This document shows positions 1 to 7,084 of a stretch of DNA of 19,250 nt, one piece after another. Location: assembly GCA_030841965.1 (NCBI GenBank), contig JAUUSJ010000078.1, forward strand, positions 1 through 19,250, written 5' to 3'. The translations under genes and the position numbers were made by a program. The stretch comes from Blautia sp. GTDB lineage: Bacteria; Bacillota; Clostridia; Lachnospirales; Lachnospiraceae. The notes below the pieces were generated by a model, which searched no databases, was not told the DNA's origin, and was given only the letters and a program-made list of their open reading frames with translations. Every line of letters begins with the position of its first letter. Positions within the stretch are counted from its first letter, which is position 1.

Positions 1-120
1 AATCAGCGTATGTCGAAAAACCGTGGGAACGAACGTGTTTTTAGAGGACATATCTTCTGCCTCTCTTCGCGTCTGTCTCCACTACAGCAATTATCCAATC
101 AACAAAAATTTTACACTATC
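1..120 (+). repeat. Hairpin repeat copy 1 (left part outside window)
   Basis: This is the right half of the interspersed hairpin repeat found five more times in the window. Positions 1-69 hold the right strand of the middle stem (GTCGAAAAACCGTGGGAACG), the conserved GAACGAACGTG block and the right basal arm, ending CTCTCTTCG. The right flank, 70-120, has CGTCTG followed by ACAGCAATTATC and ends in TTTTACACTATC at 109-120. It matches the right flank of copy 5 almost base for base. The left arm lies before the window, so pairing cannot be tested. It is directly upstream of, and on the same strand as, the oxidoreductase gene at 263. Confidence 0.9.
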
Positions 121-140
121 GTCTATATATACTGCGATAA

Positions 141-151
141 ATAAGAAGTTT
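141..151 (+). promoter_or_regulatory. Candidate regulator site ATAAGAAGTTT
   Basis: The 11-mer ATAAGAAGTTT lies 9 bp upstream of the -35 box of the oxidoreductase promoter, roughly 50 bp before the expected transcription start, where an activator would typically bind. The same 11-mer occurs at 5698-5708 (+) and 5837-5847 (-), with a near match at 5765-5775 (-), all in the DNA upstream of the PrpR-like regulator gene. The shared motif suggests a common regulator; this is inference. Confidence 0.4.
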
Positions 152-190
152 AGAATATGCTTGACAAATTTTAACAGAAGGTGTATTCTA
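151..190. promoter_or_regulatory. Inverted repeat around the oxidoreductase promoter
   Basis: TAGAATATGC at 151-160 and GTGTATTCTA at 181-190 are inverted repeats matching at nine of ten positions. They bracket the -35 box and overlap the -10 box at 184-189. A dimeric repressor bound here would occlude RNA polymerase, so an operator is plausible. No regulator can be assigned from sequence alone. Confidence 0.35.
161..189 (+). promoter_or_regulatory. Sigma70-type promoter of the oxidoreductase operon
   Basis: TTGACA at 161-166, a 17-bp spacer and TATTCT at 184-189 form a near-consensus housekeeping promoter about 65 bp before the ribosome site of the gene at 263. No -24/-12 (TGGCAC-N5-TTGC) sigma54 promoter is visible upstream of this gene. 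That matters because the nearest regulator belongs to the sigma54-activator family. Confidence 0.7.
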
Positions 191-262
191 TGACTATAAT
201 CTGTGATATAAACAGAAGTGATATGAACACATTTTAACTAAATAAACGAAAGGAGAAGGAAA

Positions 263-1795
263 ATGAGCAGGGATTATGATGTCATTGTGATTGGCGCGGG
301 AAATGGCGGTCTGGCTGCTGCGGCATTCACAGCAAAGAACGGATTGAAGACATTGATTGTTGATAAGCATAATATTCCGGGGGGAAGTGCAACAAGCTTT
401 GTCAGAGGAAGATTTGAGTTTGAAACTTCCCTTCATGAATTGGCAGCGGTAGGCACGGATGAGAACCCAGGGCAAATCCGAAAACTTTTTGATATGTTGG
501 GTGCAGAGGTCGAATGGTGTACTCATATGGATGGAACCTTCCGTCTGATTGTTCCAGAAGAAGGAATTGATGCAGATATGCCATGCGGTGTGGAAAATTT
601 CTGCAAAAAGATGGAGGAGCTTGTTCCAGGAAGCGGACAGAGCACGATGAGAGTATTACAGCTTGGAATGGAATCCTCAGCGGCTTTGGAGTATGTGATG
701 TCTCCAGACTATGATGAGAATTTGATAGATGAGAAATGTCCGAATTTCTCACGTATGGCAGGTCACTCCATACATGAGGTGCTTGATTCTCTCGGTATGC
801 CGTTAAAGGCACAACATATTATATCATCCTACTGGTGCTATCTGGGTGCACCGGAAGACCAGATGGATTTCATGACATATGCACGTATGCTTCTCGCATA
901 TATTGTATACGGTGCAGGTCAGCCAAAGCTTCGCTCCCATGAAATCTCTCTGGCATTGGAGAAAGCAATTCGAGATAATGGCGGTGAGGTTTGGTATAAT
1001 ACGGAAGTGAATCAAATTTTAGTAAAGGATAAAAAAGCTTATGGCGTTGTGATTGGCGGCAAGGAATACTATGCAAACCAGATTGTCAGCAATGCATATC
1101 CGAATCAGGTATATGGTTCTATGATGGATAAGGCGCAAGTTCCAGAGCGTGCGGTGAAGTTGGTGAATAGCCGTGAACTTGGATTATCTTTCACGACAGT
1201 TTATCTGGGGATGAATAAGACAGTAGAAGAACTGGGAATTACATCTTACTCTAATTTTATTGCGCCAGTTTCTGATTCTAATATACAGCAGAAAATGGCA
1301 ACGAATACACACGAGTACAGCGGATATGTTATTTTGAACTGTTTGAATAAGATTATCCCAGACTGCACACCAGAGGGAACTTGCCAGTTATTCCTCACAA
1401 CATTTTATTTTGGAAATGGCTGGGATGATGTAAAGCCAGAGGAATATAAGAAACTGAAAAATGATACGGCATTAAAAATGATTGAGGACTGTGAGCGAGC
1501 ACTCGGAATCGAAATTAAGCCATATATTGAAGAAATCGTAATCGCATGTCCACCGACATTTGCGAGATATTTAAATACTCCAGAGGGAACACCTTACGGA
1601 TATCAGATGAATATGTGGGATGCGTTTATTCAGAGAATGCATGCGCGAGACAAAGAAAAATTTATTGATAATCTGCATTTTGTAGGTGCTTCCACTCACC
1701 GTGGCGATGGATACAGCAGTGCATATTTATCAGGTCTGGATGCAGGACAAGATATTGTCCGAGCAGAAAAAGAGAAAGGAGGCATTGTGAGATGA
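263..1795 (+). CDS. Phytoene-desaturase-like FAD-dependent oxidoreductase
   Basis: A 510-residue flavoprotein of the CrtI/phytoene-desaturase-like superfamily (COG1233 type, which includes retinol saturases). The N-terminal dinucleotide-binding fold shows GAGNGG at 11-16, an acidic residue ending beta2 (D34) and PGGSA at 39-43. The C-terminal FAD motif GASTHRGDG lies at 475-483. There is no signal peptide or membrane helix, so it is probably cytoplasmic. The start is fixed by AAAGGAGAAGG just before ATG 263. Its stop overlaps the next start (ATGA), and the neighbour is an NAD(P)H/[2Fe-2S] reductase, so electrons are probably delivered from it for reduction or desaturation of a polyene, terpenoid or similar lipid-like substrate. 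The family is secure; the substrate is unknown, and no carotenoid genes are nearby. An anaerobe would more likely reduce than desaturate. Confidence 0.85.
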   Translation: MSRDYDVIVIGAGNGGLAAAAFTAKNGLKTLIVDKHNIPGGSATSFVRGRFEFETSLHELAAVGTDENPGQIRKLFDMLGAEVEWCTHMDGTFRLIVPEEGIDADMPCGVENFCKKMEELVPGSGQSTMRVLQLGMESSAALEYVMSPDYDENLIDEKCPNFSRMAGHSIHEVLDSLGMPLKAQHIISSYWCYLGAPEDQMDFMTYARMLLAYIVYGAGQPKLRSHEISLALEKAIRDNGGEVWYNTEVNQILVKDKKAYGVVIGGKEYYANQIVSNAYPNQVYGSMMDKAQVPERAVKLVNSRELGLSFTTVYLGMNKTVEELGITSYSNFIAPVSDSNIQQKMATNTHEYSGYVILNCLNKIIPDCTPEGTCQLFLTTFYFGNGWDDVKPEEYKKLKNDTALKMIEDCERALGIEIKPYIEEIVIACPPTFARYLNTPEGTPYGYQMNMWDAFIQRMHARDKEKFIDNLHFVGASTHRGDGYSSAYLSGLDAGQDIVRAEKEKGGIVR

Positions 1796-2988
1796 GTAAA
1801 ACATTTGCAGAATTAAACCCGGATACATTTAAAGAGATTGCTGCAAACAGACAGCAGAGAATTGATAACGCTTCCTTGGAAGCACTTCCAAAAACATTTC
1901 CTGTCAACGAGCTGGCAAGACGACTTCATCCAAGCCGCCAGTATATGAAAATCTCCGCAGTGAAAGAGGTGGCAACAGATGCGAGATGCTTCCGTCTCAT
2001 CCCTGACCCAGAGCGGGGCACATCGGAATGTGCGTTATTTAGCGCAGGTCAGTATCTAAATGTATTTCTCGATATTGAGGGCATGAAAGTAAACCGTGCA
2101 TACTCTATTTCGTCCTCGCCGAAAAATGCGAGAGAGGGATTTTATGAACTGACGATAAAAGCTGTTGAGGGAGGACTTGTCTCTGCCTATATTCTCGATA
2201 ATTGGAAAGAGGGAGATAACGTGGAAGTATCTGGTCCTTCTGGTTTCTTTACCTACTCTCCGATTCGAGATGCAAAAACAGTAGTCGGAATTGCAGGCGG
2301 AAGTGGAATTACCCCATTTTTGTCATTGGCAGAGGCGATTGCAGATGGAGAGGAAGATTGTAACCTTATCCTTCTCTACGGAAGTCAGAGCGCAGATAGG
2401 ATTTTGTACAAAGAAGCCTTCGATGAGTTAGAAAAACAGAGCGATAAAATCAAAGTAGTACATATTCTTTCAAATGAAGATAGAGAGGGCTATGAACATG
2501 GTTTCGTGACAGCGGATATCATTCGTAAATATGCACCTGCCAATGAGCCGTATTCTGTATTCCTCTGTGGACCGCAGGCAATGTACCAGTTTGTAGACAA
2601 AGAGCTTGCCTCCATGAATCTAGAAAGAAAATACATTCGCCATGAACTTTTTGGAGAAGTGCATAATCCATCCATATTGGAGGACTATCCTGGATGTAGT
2701 CAGAGCACAGTCAAGATTACAGTTGCTATTCGAGATATCACAAAGACAGTTACTGGAAACGCAAATGATTCCATTCTTCAGACTTTGGAGAAAAATGGAA
2801 TCGCAGTTCCGACACGCTGCCGAAGTGGAGAGTGCGGCTTCTGTCATTCTCGCCTATGTTCTGGTCAGGTCTATATACCAAAGACAGTGGACGGAAGAAG
2901 ACTTGCAGACCTAAAGTTTGGCTATATCCATCCTTGCGTAAGCTTTCCACTCTCCGATTTGGAGATTGAAGTGCCAGCGGATAAATAA
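1792..2988 (+). CDS. FNR-type flavin reductase with C-terminal [2Fe-2S] ferredoxin domain
   Basis: A 398-residue electron-transfer protein. After a 50-residue N-terminal extension comes an FNR-like FAD domain with RAYSISSSP at 102-110. An NAD(P)-binding domain follows, with GIAGGSGITP at 166-175 and CGPQ at 259-262. The C-terminus is a plant-type ferredoxin domain with cluster ligands C343, C348, C351 and C382. The order FAD-NAD(P)-[2Fe-2S] is that of the PaaE, HcrA and NqrF-like reductases, which pass hydride electrons from NAD(P)H through flavin to the iron-sulfur cluster and on to a partner. ATG 1792 overlaps the stop of the preceding oxidoreductase by four bases, so the two are translationally coupled. 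The partner is probably that FAD oxidoreductase. No membrane segment is seen, unlike true NqrF. Confidence 0.88.
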   Translation: MSKTFAELNPDTFKEIAANRQQRIDNASLEALPKTFPVNELARRLHPSRQYMKISAVKEVATDARCFRLIPDPERGTSECALFSAGQYLNVFLDIEGMKVNRAYSISSSPKNAREGFYELTIKAVEGGLVSAYILDNWKEGDNVEVSGPSGFFTYSPIRDAKTVVGIAGGSGITPFLSLAEAIADGEEDCNLILLYGSQSADRILYKEAFDELEKQSDKIKVVHILSNEDREGYEHGFVTADIIRKYAPANEPYSVFLCGPQAMYQFVDKELASMNLERKYIRHELFGEVHNPSILEDYPGCSQSTVKITVAIRDITKTVTGNANDSILQTLEKNGIAVPTRCRSGECGFCHSRLCSGQVYIPKTVDGRRLADLKFGYIHPCVSFPLSDLEIEVPADK

Positions 2989-3014
2989 AATATTTGTCAG
3001 TGAATATTAAAATG

Positions 3015-3055
3015 AAAGGGATGTCGGAGAATTTATCTTCCGACATCCTTTTAAA
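3015..3055 (+). terminator. Rho-independent terminator, possibly bidirectional
   Basis: GGATGTCGGA at 3019-3028 pairs perfectly with TCCGACATCC at 3039-3048 across a 10-nt loop. TTTT follows on the plus strand, and a longer T-run starts at 3059. It lies 30 bp after the reductase stop. On the minus strand the same stem is followed by TTTCATTTT, so it could also stop transcripts of the DUF4160 pair. Confidence 0.85.
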
Positions 3056-3077
3056 ATGTTTTTTTTAAATTTCTGAG

Positions 3078-3356
3078 TTAGCAATAATAATGAATAGAAC
3101 CAAAGCGAGAATACCAAAAATCTATAATTTCTGTATATCTAGAGCGGATAACTCTTTGGATGATTTTGAGTTGTTTTGGAGGAATATTGGAATTATTATT
3201 ACAAAGAATGCAATTTCCATCTTTGGTGAGCCAGATTTTAGTAGCATTTGGAGTAGGAACTCCCTCCGAAACATGGACGTGAATTGGTTCAAGTGGTATA
3301 CCTTCATTAAACCAGAAATAAATAGTAAATCGACCAACTTTAAAAATTTGCGGCAT
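3078..3356 (-). CDS. DUF4160 family protein
   Basis: A 92-residue protein with the hallmark opening of DUF4160 (MPQIFKVGRFTIYFWFNEG), then a P.HVHV segment and a conserved ending around FWYSRFG. The ATG at 3356 is chosen over one ten codons upstream because GGAGGG sits 8 bp before it and the family normally begins at this MPxIF motif. It overlaps the end of the upstream gene by 17 bp, so the two are co-translated. DUF4160 genes usually pair with another small gene, classically DUF2442, and such pairs have been discussed as toxin-antitoxin-like. The biochemical role is not established, and I do not claim toxicity. Confidence 0.8.
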   Translation of the reverse strand: MPQIFKVGRFTIYFWFNEGIPLEPIHVHVSEGVPTPNATKIWLTKDGNCILCNNNSNIPPKQLKIIQRVIRSRYTEIIDFWYSRFGSIHYYC

Positions 3357-3609
3357 TATCAAACCCTCCATTACCTGCCAAATCAATAATGATGTCTTCT
3401 AAACTTTTAATAAATTCTTGATAATATGCCAGTTCATTTTCTGTATATCCATTAATATTTTTCCATTGATTAGAAGGAAGCGTACATTCTGCTGAATGAA
3501 AACCGCCGTAAACTGGTGTTTCTACGTATACTGTCACAGTTCCGTCGGACAATATTTCAGTATGGGTGATTTCTGTACTATCATTTAATGTCATAAATGG
3601 ATAAATCAT
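3340..3609 (-). CDS. Small partner protein of the DUF4160 gene
   Basis: An 89-residue acidic protein beginning MIYPFMTLNDSTEI and ending GGFDNAANF. I recognise the general type as a small clostridial protein found beside DUF4160 genes, but cannot name a domain. A strong ribosome site (AAGGAGGAG) precedes ATG 3609. It is first in the two-gene unit and overlaps the DUF4160 start by 17 bp. The middle is beta-rich (TVTVYVETPVYGGFHSAE) and the C-terminus helical, which would suit a small adaptor or antitoxin fold. Function is unknown. Confidence 0.75.
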   Translation of the reverse strand: MIYPFMTLNDSTEITHTEILSDGTVTVYVETPVYGGFHSAECTLPSNQWKNINGYTENELAYYQEFIKSLEDIIIDLAGNGGFDNAANF

Positions 3610-3622
3610 ATATAACTCCTCC

Positions 3623-3686
3623 TTGTGTTATTCTTAGCTTTTTCATGTGAAGCTTTTATTTTATTATAACACAAAAAAGCTAAGAA
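3623..3686 (-). promoter_or_regulatory. Extended -10 promoter with interleaved inverted repeats
   Basis: On the minus strand TGT-TATAAT (plus 3663-3671) is an extended -10 promoter for the DUF4160 pair. Two inverted repeats surround it. TTGTGTTA (3623-3630) pairs with TAACACAA (3667-3674), and TTCTTAGCTTTTT (3631-3643) pairs with AAAAAGCTAAGAA (3674-3686). They are interleaved (A-B-A'-B') rather than nested, the order of an H-type pseudoknot. One set overlaps the promoter and the other flanks it, so an autoregulatory operator is an alternative reading. Confidence 0.5.
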
Positions 3687-3693
3687 CAATGTC

Positions 3694-5598
3694 TTATTTT
3701 AAATAGCTTCCTGAGATTCCATATTTTTTCATCTTTCTCCATAATGTCGTCGTGCTAATTCCAAGCTCATTTGCCGCCTGGTTGCGGTTTCCATGGCATT
3801 TTTCTAATATCTCGGTGATTTTTACCGCCTCTGGCGACTGATAGACAACAAGTTTTTCTTCTCCATGTTCTAACCGAATCGTCGGATAGAGTTCATCCAA
3901 AAGTTCCTTTACCTGTACTTCGTCCACAACTCGTTTTCCAGCTGTTAAGACGAGGCGCTCACAAAAACGCTCTAATTGCAGTACATTTCCCTCCCAGTTA
4001 TACTCACATAGAACCGCTTTGGCTCCCTGAGAGAGAGAAATATATTTTGTATATACCTGATTAAAGCGGGTTAGAGTCTGCTCAAGCAGATAGAGGACAT
4101 CTTCTCTTCGCTGGCGAAGTGGCGGAATCTGTAAGGTCATGGAACTTAGCAGATAATATAAGTCCTCGCGGAAGCTTCCCTGTTTTACCTGGTAGGCTAA
4201 GTTTTTATGGGAGGTGACAATAATACGGATATCCAAGATTTTCGTCTCCTCGATATCATTTGGCATAAAAACTTTGTATTGGAGCAGACGAAGCAGACGA
4301 TACTGGCAAACAGGGCAGAGATTTTCAATGTCTCGAATTAACAGGGTTCCGTAATTTGCCATCTCAAGTGCTCCCTTTTTTAATATACCGCTTTCTGACT
4401 GACTGCCAAATAATGTTGTAATCTGGGCTTTCTCGTCGATACCACTGCAGTTTACCGATAAAAATGGTCCATTTCTATAGCTGCTATTATTGTGAATACT
4501 CTGAGCGAATAGCTCTTTCTCCGTTCCAGTCTCCCCGTAGATGAGAATCGGACTTTTTGAGAGAGCATATATTTTGGCAAGCTCGATAGTTCTTTTTACA
4601 ATAGCACTCTGCGTAATAATATGGTCAAATGTCACTGTAGTGGAATATCCGGATAAATAATTCTCGGTCCAGAGTTTCTTATCAGACTTTAGACTATTCA
4701 TCTTATTAAAAGATAGAATCGCTCCTGTAATCTGATTATCGTATGAGATTGGTGCTGTCGTAATCATGAGAGGAGTATCTCGAATCGTGAGAGATGTCGT
4801 ATAAGTATCTCTCTTTCCAAGCAAGACATCCTGCACATAATCAATATTGAGAAGGGTTAAAACCTCTTCTAATTTTCTTCCAATAAGCTCATCATCACTT
4901 TTCTTAAGTAAATCTTCAACCATCCGGTTAACCGCTATAATCTCCCTCTGTGCATTTACCTTGATAATACCGTTAAATACAGTATATAAAATAGTCTCAA
5001 ACTGTGCATGGCTACTTTTTTCTAAGTCGGCAGTATAGCCAAGTTTTTTGGCGACGCGAAGGGCATTTCGGATGGAGTCATCTGTTCCCTGAAGGAAGAG
5101 ATATGGGATATCATAGTGCATTGTCGCCTGGTGAACCGCATCTCCTCCGATAATAATATCATTTCCGTCTGCCACAGCACGTTTTACGAGACTATCTACT
5201 TCCTCAATCTCTAAAAAATGATAAAAATGTAGCTCGACTGGAAAAATATTTTCCATATAACTTGTATCACTAAAGAGACTGGCATGTCCGATAAATGCGA
5301 TTTTGGTTGTCTCCTTTTTGACGATATCCATTGCTTCCTTTATCAAAAGAGCAATTTCTTGACCAGTCATCTCGATTTCCGTGATAGGGATATTCGTGTA
5401 TTCTTTAATCATGGTAGCCTGAAGACCACGAGCGATGAGAATCGTAGCACCGTTTTCGATGGCATTTCTCGCCTCTATAATGGAATCCGCTGTCTCAATG
5501 ACTTTGACAAAGTCCACAGGGATATTTTCCTCTTTTGATACCATCTCAACGTATTCTGCCATATATTGTTTCGGGACAAGTGCCGCAATTTTTGCCAT
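3694..5598 (-). CDS. PrpR-type sigma54-activator homologue with degenerate ATPase motifs
   Basis: About 634 residues. The start is set at ATG 5598 because AAGGAT lies 7 bp before it, whereas an ATG nine bases upstream has no room for a ribosome site. Domains: a PrpR_N-like sensor (about 1-185), a PAS domain (about 200-300), an AAA+ sigma54-interaction domain (about 325-555) and a Fis-type helix-turn-helix (about 602-627, ANELGISTTTLWRKMKKYG). In the AAA+ domain the Walker A motif reads GETGTEK (G355-K361) with Glu where Gly is expected. Walker B reads LLIRDIE instead of LFLDEIG, the GAFTGA loop is absent (FGSQSESGILKKGA), and REDLYYRL has become REDLYYLL. The DNA-binding domain is intact. It probably works as a ligand-responsive DNA-binding regulator without sigma54 remodelling, perhaps of the oxidoreductase pair at 263-2988. 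The target is inferred. Confidence 0.85.
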   Translation of the reverse strand: MAKIAALVPKQYMAEYVEMVSKEENIPVDFVKVIETADSIIEARNAIENGATILIARGLQATMIKEYTNIPITEIEMTGQEIALLIKEAMDIVKKETTKIAFIGHASLFSDTSYMENIFPVELHFYHFLEIEEVDSLVKRAVADGNDIIIGGDAVHQATMHYDIPYLFLQGTDDSIRNALRVAKKLGYTADLEKSSHAQFETILYTVFNGIIKVNAQREIIAVNRMVEDLLKKSDDELIGRKLEEVLTLLNIDYVQDVLLGKRDTYTTSLTIRDTPLMITTAPISYDNQITGAILSFNKMNSLKSDKKLWTENYLSGYSTTVTFDHIITQSAIVKRTIELAKIYALSKSPILIYGETGTEKELFAQSIHNNSSYRNGPFLSVNCSGIDEKAQITTLFGSQSESGILKKGALEMANYGTLLIRDIENLCPVCQYRLLRLLQYKVFMPNDIEETKILDIRIIVTSHKNLAYQVKQGSFREDLYYLLSSMTLQIPPLRQRREDVLYLLEQTLTRFNQVYTKYISLSQGAKAVLCEYNWEGNVLQLERFCERLVLTAGKRVVDEVQVKELLDELYPTIRLEHGEEKLVVYQSPEAVKITEILEKCHGNRNQAANELGISTTTLWRKMKKYGISGSYLK

Positions 5599-5697
5599 AT
5601 TTTTCATCCTTTCCTTTTAGAATTTCGAGCATAATTATAGTTTCTATTATATACAAATTTCGCTGGAAAATCTATTAGTGAAACCAACGATTTGGCG

Positions 5698-5847
5698 ATA
5701 AGAAGTTTGTAAAACTATAGAAATATTTCATTAAACGAAAAGAATCATTTAAAAATTGAAATAAAAACTTCTTTTTTGGAAGAACTTTCCACCTGTCATA
5801 TCAATTTTTCTTTCTTTGCTCCCTTTTTTCTTAGAAAAACTTCTTAT
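5698..5847. promoter_or_regulatory. Three ATAAGAAGTTT-type sites upstream of the PrpR-like gene
   Basis: The 269-bp gap between the LysR stop and the PrpR-like start holds ATAAGAAGTTT at 5698-5708 (+), the same 11-mer inverted at 5837-5847 (-), and a one-mismatch inverted copy at 5765-5775 (-). The two inverted copies also share CCAAAA next to the motif. A weak minus-strand promoter, TAGATT-N17-TATAAT, may lie near 5650-5675. Autoregulation by the product of the gene at 3694-5598 is plausible; the LysR protein is an alternative. Confidence 0.4.
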
Positions 5848-5876
5848 TTTGGACCAGTTCTCATCCCCAATACTTT

Positions 5877-6788
5877 TTAGGATAACTCCTGTCTCCAATA
5901 CTTTCCACATAAATCTAAAAAAGCTTGTTCCGCCTTGCTAATATATGCGCCCTTTCTTGTACATATAGTAATCTCCCAGGTCGGATGATTCTTCAGCTGA
6001 AAATATCGGATATTTTCATTTGGAGTGGCGAATGTCTGGGGAAGAAGAGCGCAACCGACATTTGCGGCGACCATTCTTCTTATACTAATATTGCTGCTCG
6101 TGGAAAATAAGAGCTTTGGCTCAAATCCCGCATCCAAAAAGGTGTGGTGGACAAGCTGATACATAGTCGAGCGGTGGAAAATCTGGATAAAGGGCTCCTC
6201 GCAAAAAAGGGAGAGGTCGATTTCCTTTGCGAGATGCGGTGTCTTTTCCCCTTCCGCTGCTAATGGATGAGAGGCGGGGATGGCGAGGAAGAGTTCTTCG
6301 TTTGCCATATGGTGGTAAATATTATTATCTTTTTGGTTCTCTGTCAGGGTGGCAAGACCGAGATTTAATTCTCCCCGTCTGATAAGCATTTGCATTGTGC
6401 GGACATTGCATTCTACTGGCTCGATTATAACATCGGGGAATATCTGATGGAATTTTGGATAGATGGAGGTGAACATATTGACTCCTCGTTCAGGGATTAA
6501 TCCAATTGTAAAGTGGCGTTTTGCGGAGTCAGTCATATCTTGGATTTTGCTGTAGGCGTTTTTCTTTAGGGATAAGATTTCTTTTGCTGTTTGTAGATAA
6601 ACTTCCCCGGCCTCGGTTGGATGCCAGTTGGAGCGGGTGCGGATGAAAAGTTCTGTGCCTAATTCATTTTCTAGCTTTTGAAGCTGCTGGTTTAGGGCAG
6701 ATTGCGTGATGAAGAGCTTTTCGGCGGCTTTGGTGATGCTTTTTTCTTGTTCGATTGCGATAATGTATTCTATTTGTTTGGTGTCCAT
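5877..6788 (-). CDS. LysR-family transcriptional regulator
   Basis: A 303-residue LysR regulator. The N-terminal winged helix-turn-helix is typical (SITKAAEKLFITQSALNQQL at 18-37, then LENELGTELFIRT), followed by a linker helix and a two-lobed effector domain (about 90-295) starting HFTIGLIPERG. GTAAGGAGAATCCC sits directly before ATG 6788. The gene lies 269 bp upstream of the PrpR-like regulator on the same strand and just downstream of hairpin repeat copy 2, whose basal stem ends 71 bp before the start codon. The effector and target genes cannot be read from sequence. The flavoenzyme operon or the EFR1 gene are the nearest candidates. Confidence 0.92.
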   Translation of the reverse strand: MDTKQIEYIIAIEQEKSITKAAEKLFITQSALNQQLQKLENELGTELFIRTRSNWHPTEAGEVYLQTAKEILSLKKNAYSKIQDMTDSAKRHFTIGLIPERGVNMFTSIYPKFHQIFPDVIIEPVECNVRTMQMLIRRGELNLGLATLTENQKDNNIYHHMANEELFLAIPASHPLAAEGEKTPHLAKEIDLSLFCEEPFIQIFHRSTMYQLVHHTFLDAGFEPKLLFSTSSNISIRRMVAANVGCALLPQTFATPNENIRYFQLKNHPTWEITICTRKGAYISKAEQAFLDLCGKYWRQELS

Positions 6789-6852
6789 TGGGATTCTCCT
6801 TACTTGGGTTGTAACTAAAGTTTATGGGTTGGGGTGAGATGGGGCACTGAGG

Positions 6853-7070
6853 GGAGACGCTGAGAGAGGAGGCAGGTATATGTCCCAAAAACACGTTCGT
6901 TCCCACGATTTTTCGACATACGCTGATTTTTGCCGCCTCCCGCAAACTCGCGCCTTCGGCGCTCAAACAGTGCTCCAGCGGCAAAGCTAAGTATATCGAA
7001 AAATCGCTCCACTCTCTATCGTTTTTGGGGCATATACCTGCCTCCTCTCTCAGCTGTGTACTGGCGAAAC
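6853..7070 (-). repeat. Hairpin repeat copy 2 (complete)
   Basis: A complete copy in reverse orientation, hairpin 6859-7054. The basal arms CTGAGAGAGGAGGCAGGTAT (6860-6879) and ATACCTGCCTCCTCTCTCAG (7034-7053) are perfectly complementary, although this sequence differs almost entirely from the basal arms of copies 4 and 5. The middle stem has GCGATTTTT/AAAAATCGT instead of GCGG/CCGC, and the apical stem is GCGCC/GGCGC around GAA. The left flank (GCCAGTACACAG on the minus strand) starts 15 bp after the EFR1 stop. The right flank keeps only CGTCT. Short reading frames across it are by-products of the repeat. Confidence 0.93.
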
Positions 7071-7084
7071 TCGAGAGATAAAGA

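Noticed and set aside
402..812. A 136-codon minus-strand frame inside the FAD oxidoreductase gene
   Set aside because: It is a shadow of a gene with clear family motifs, and no start signal is seen.
5620..5760. Possible sigma54 (-24/-12) promoter around TTTGGCGATAAGAAGTTTGT
   Set aside because: The GG and GC doublets are not at the required spacing, and the TGGCAC and TTGC blocks do not match.
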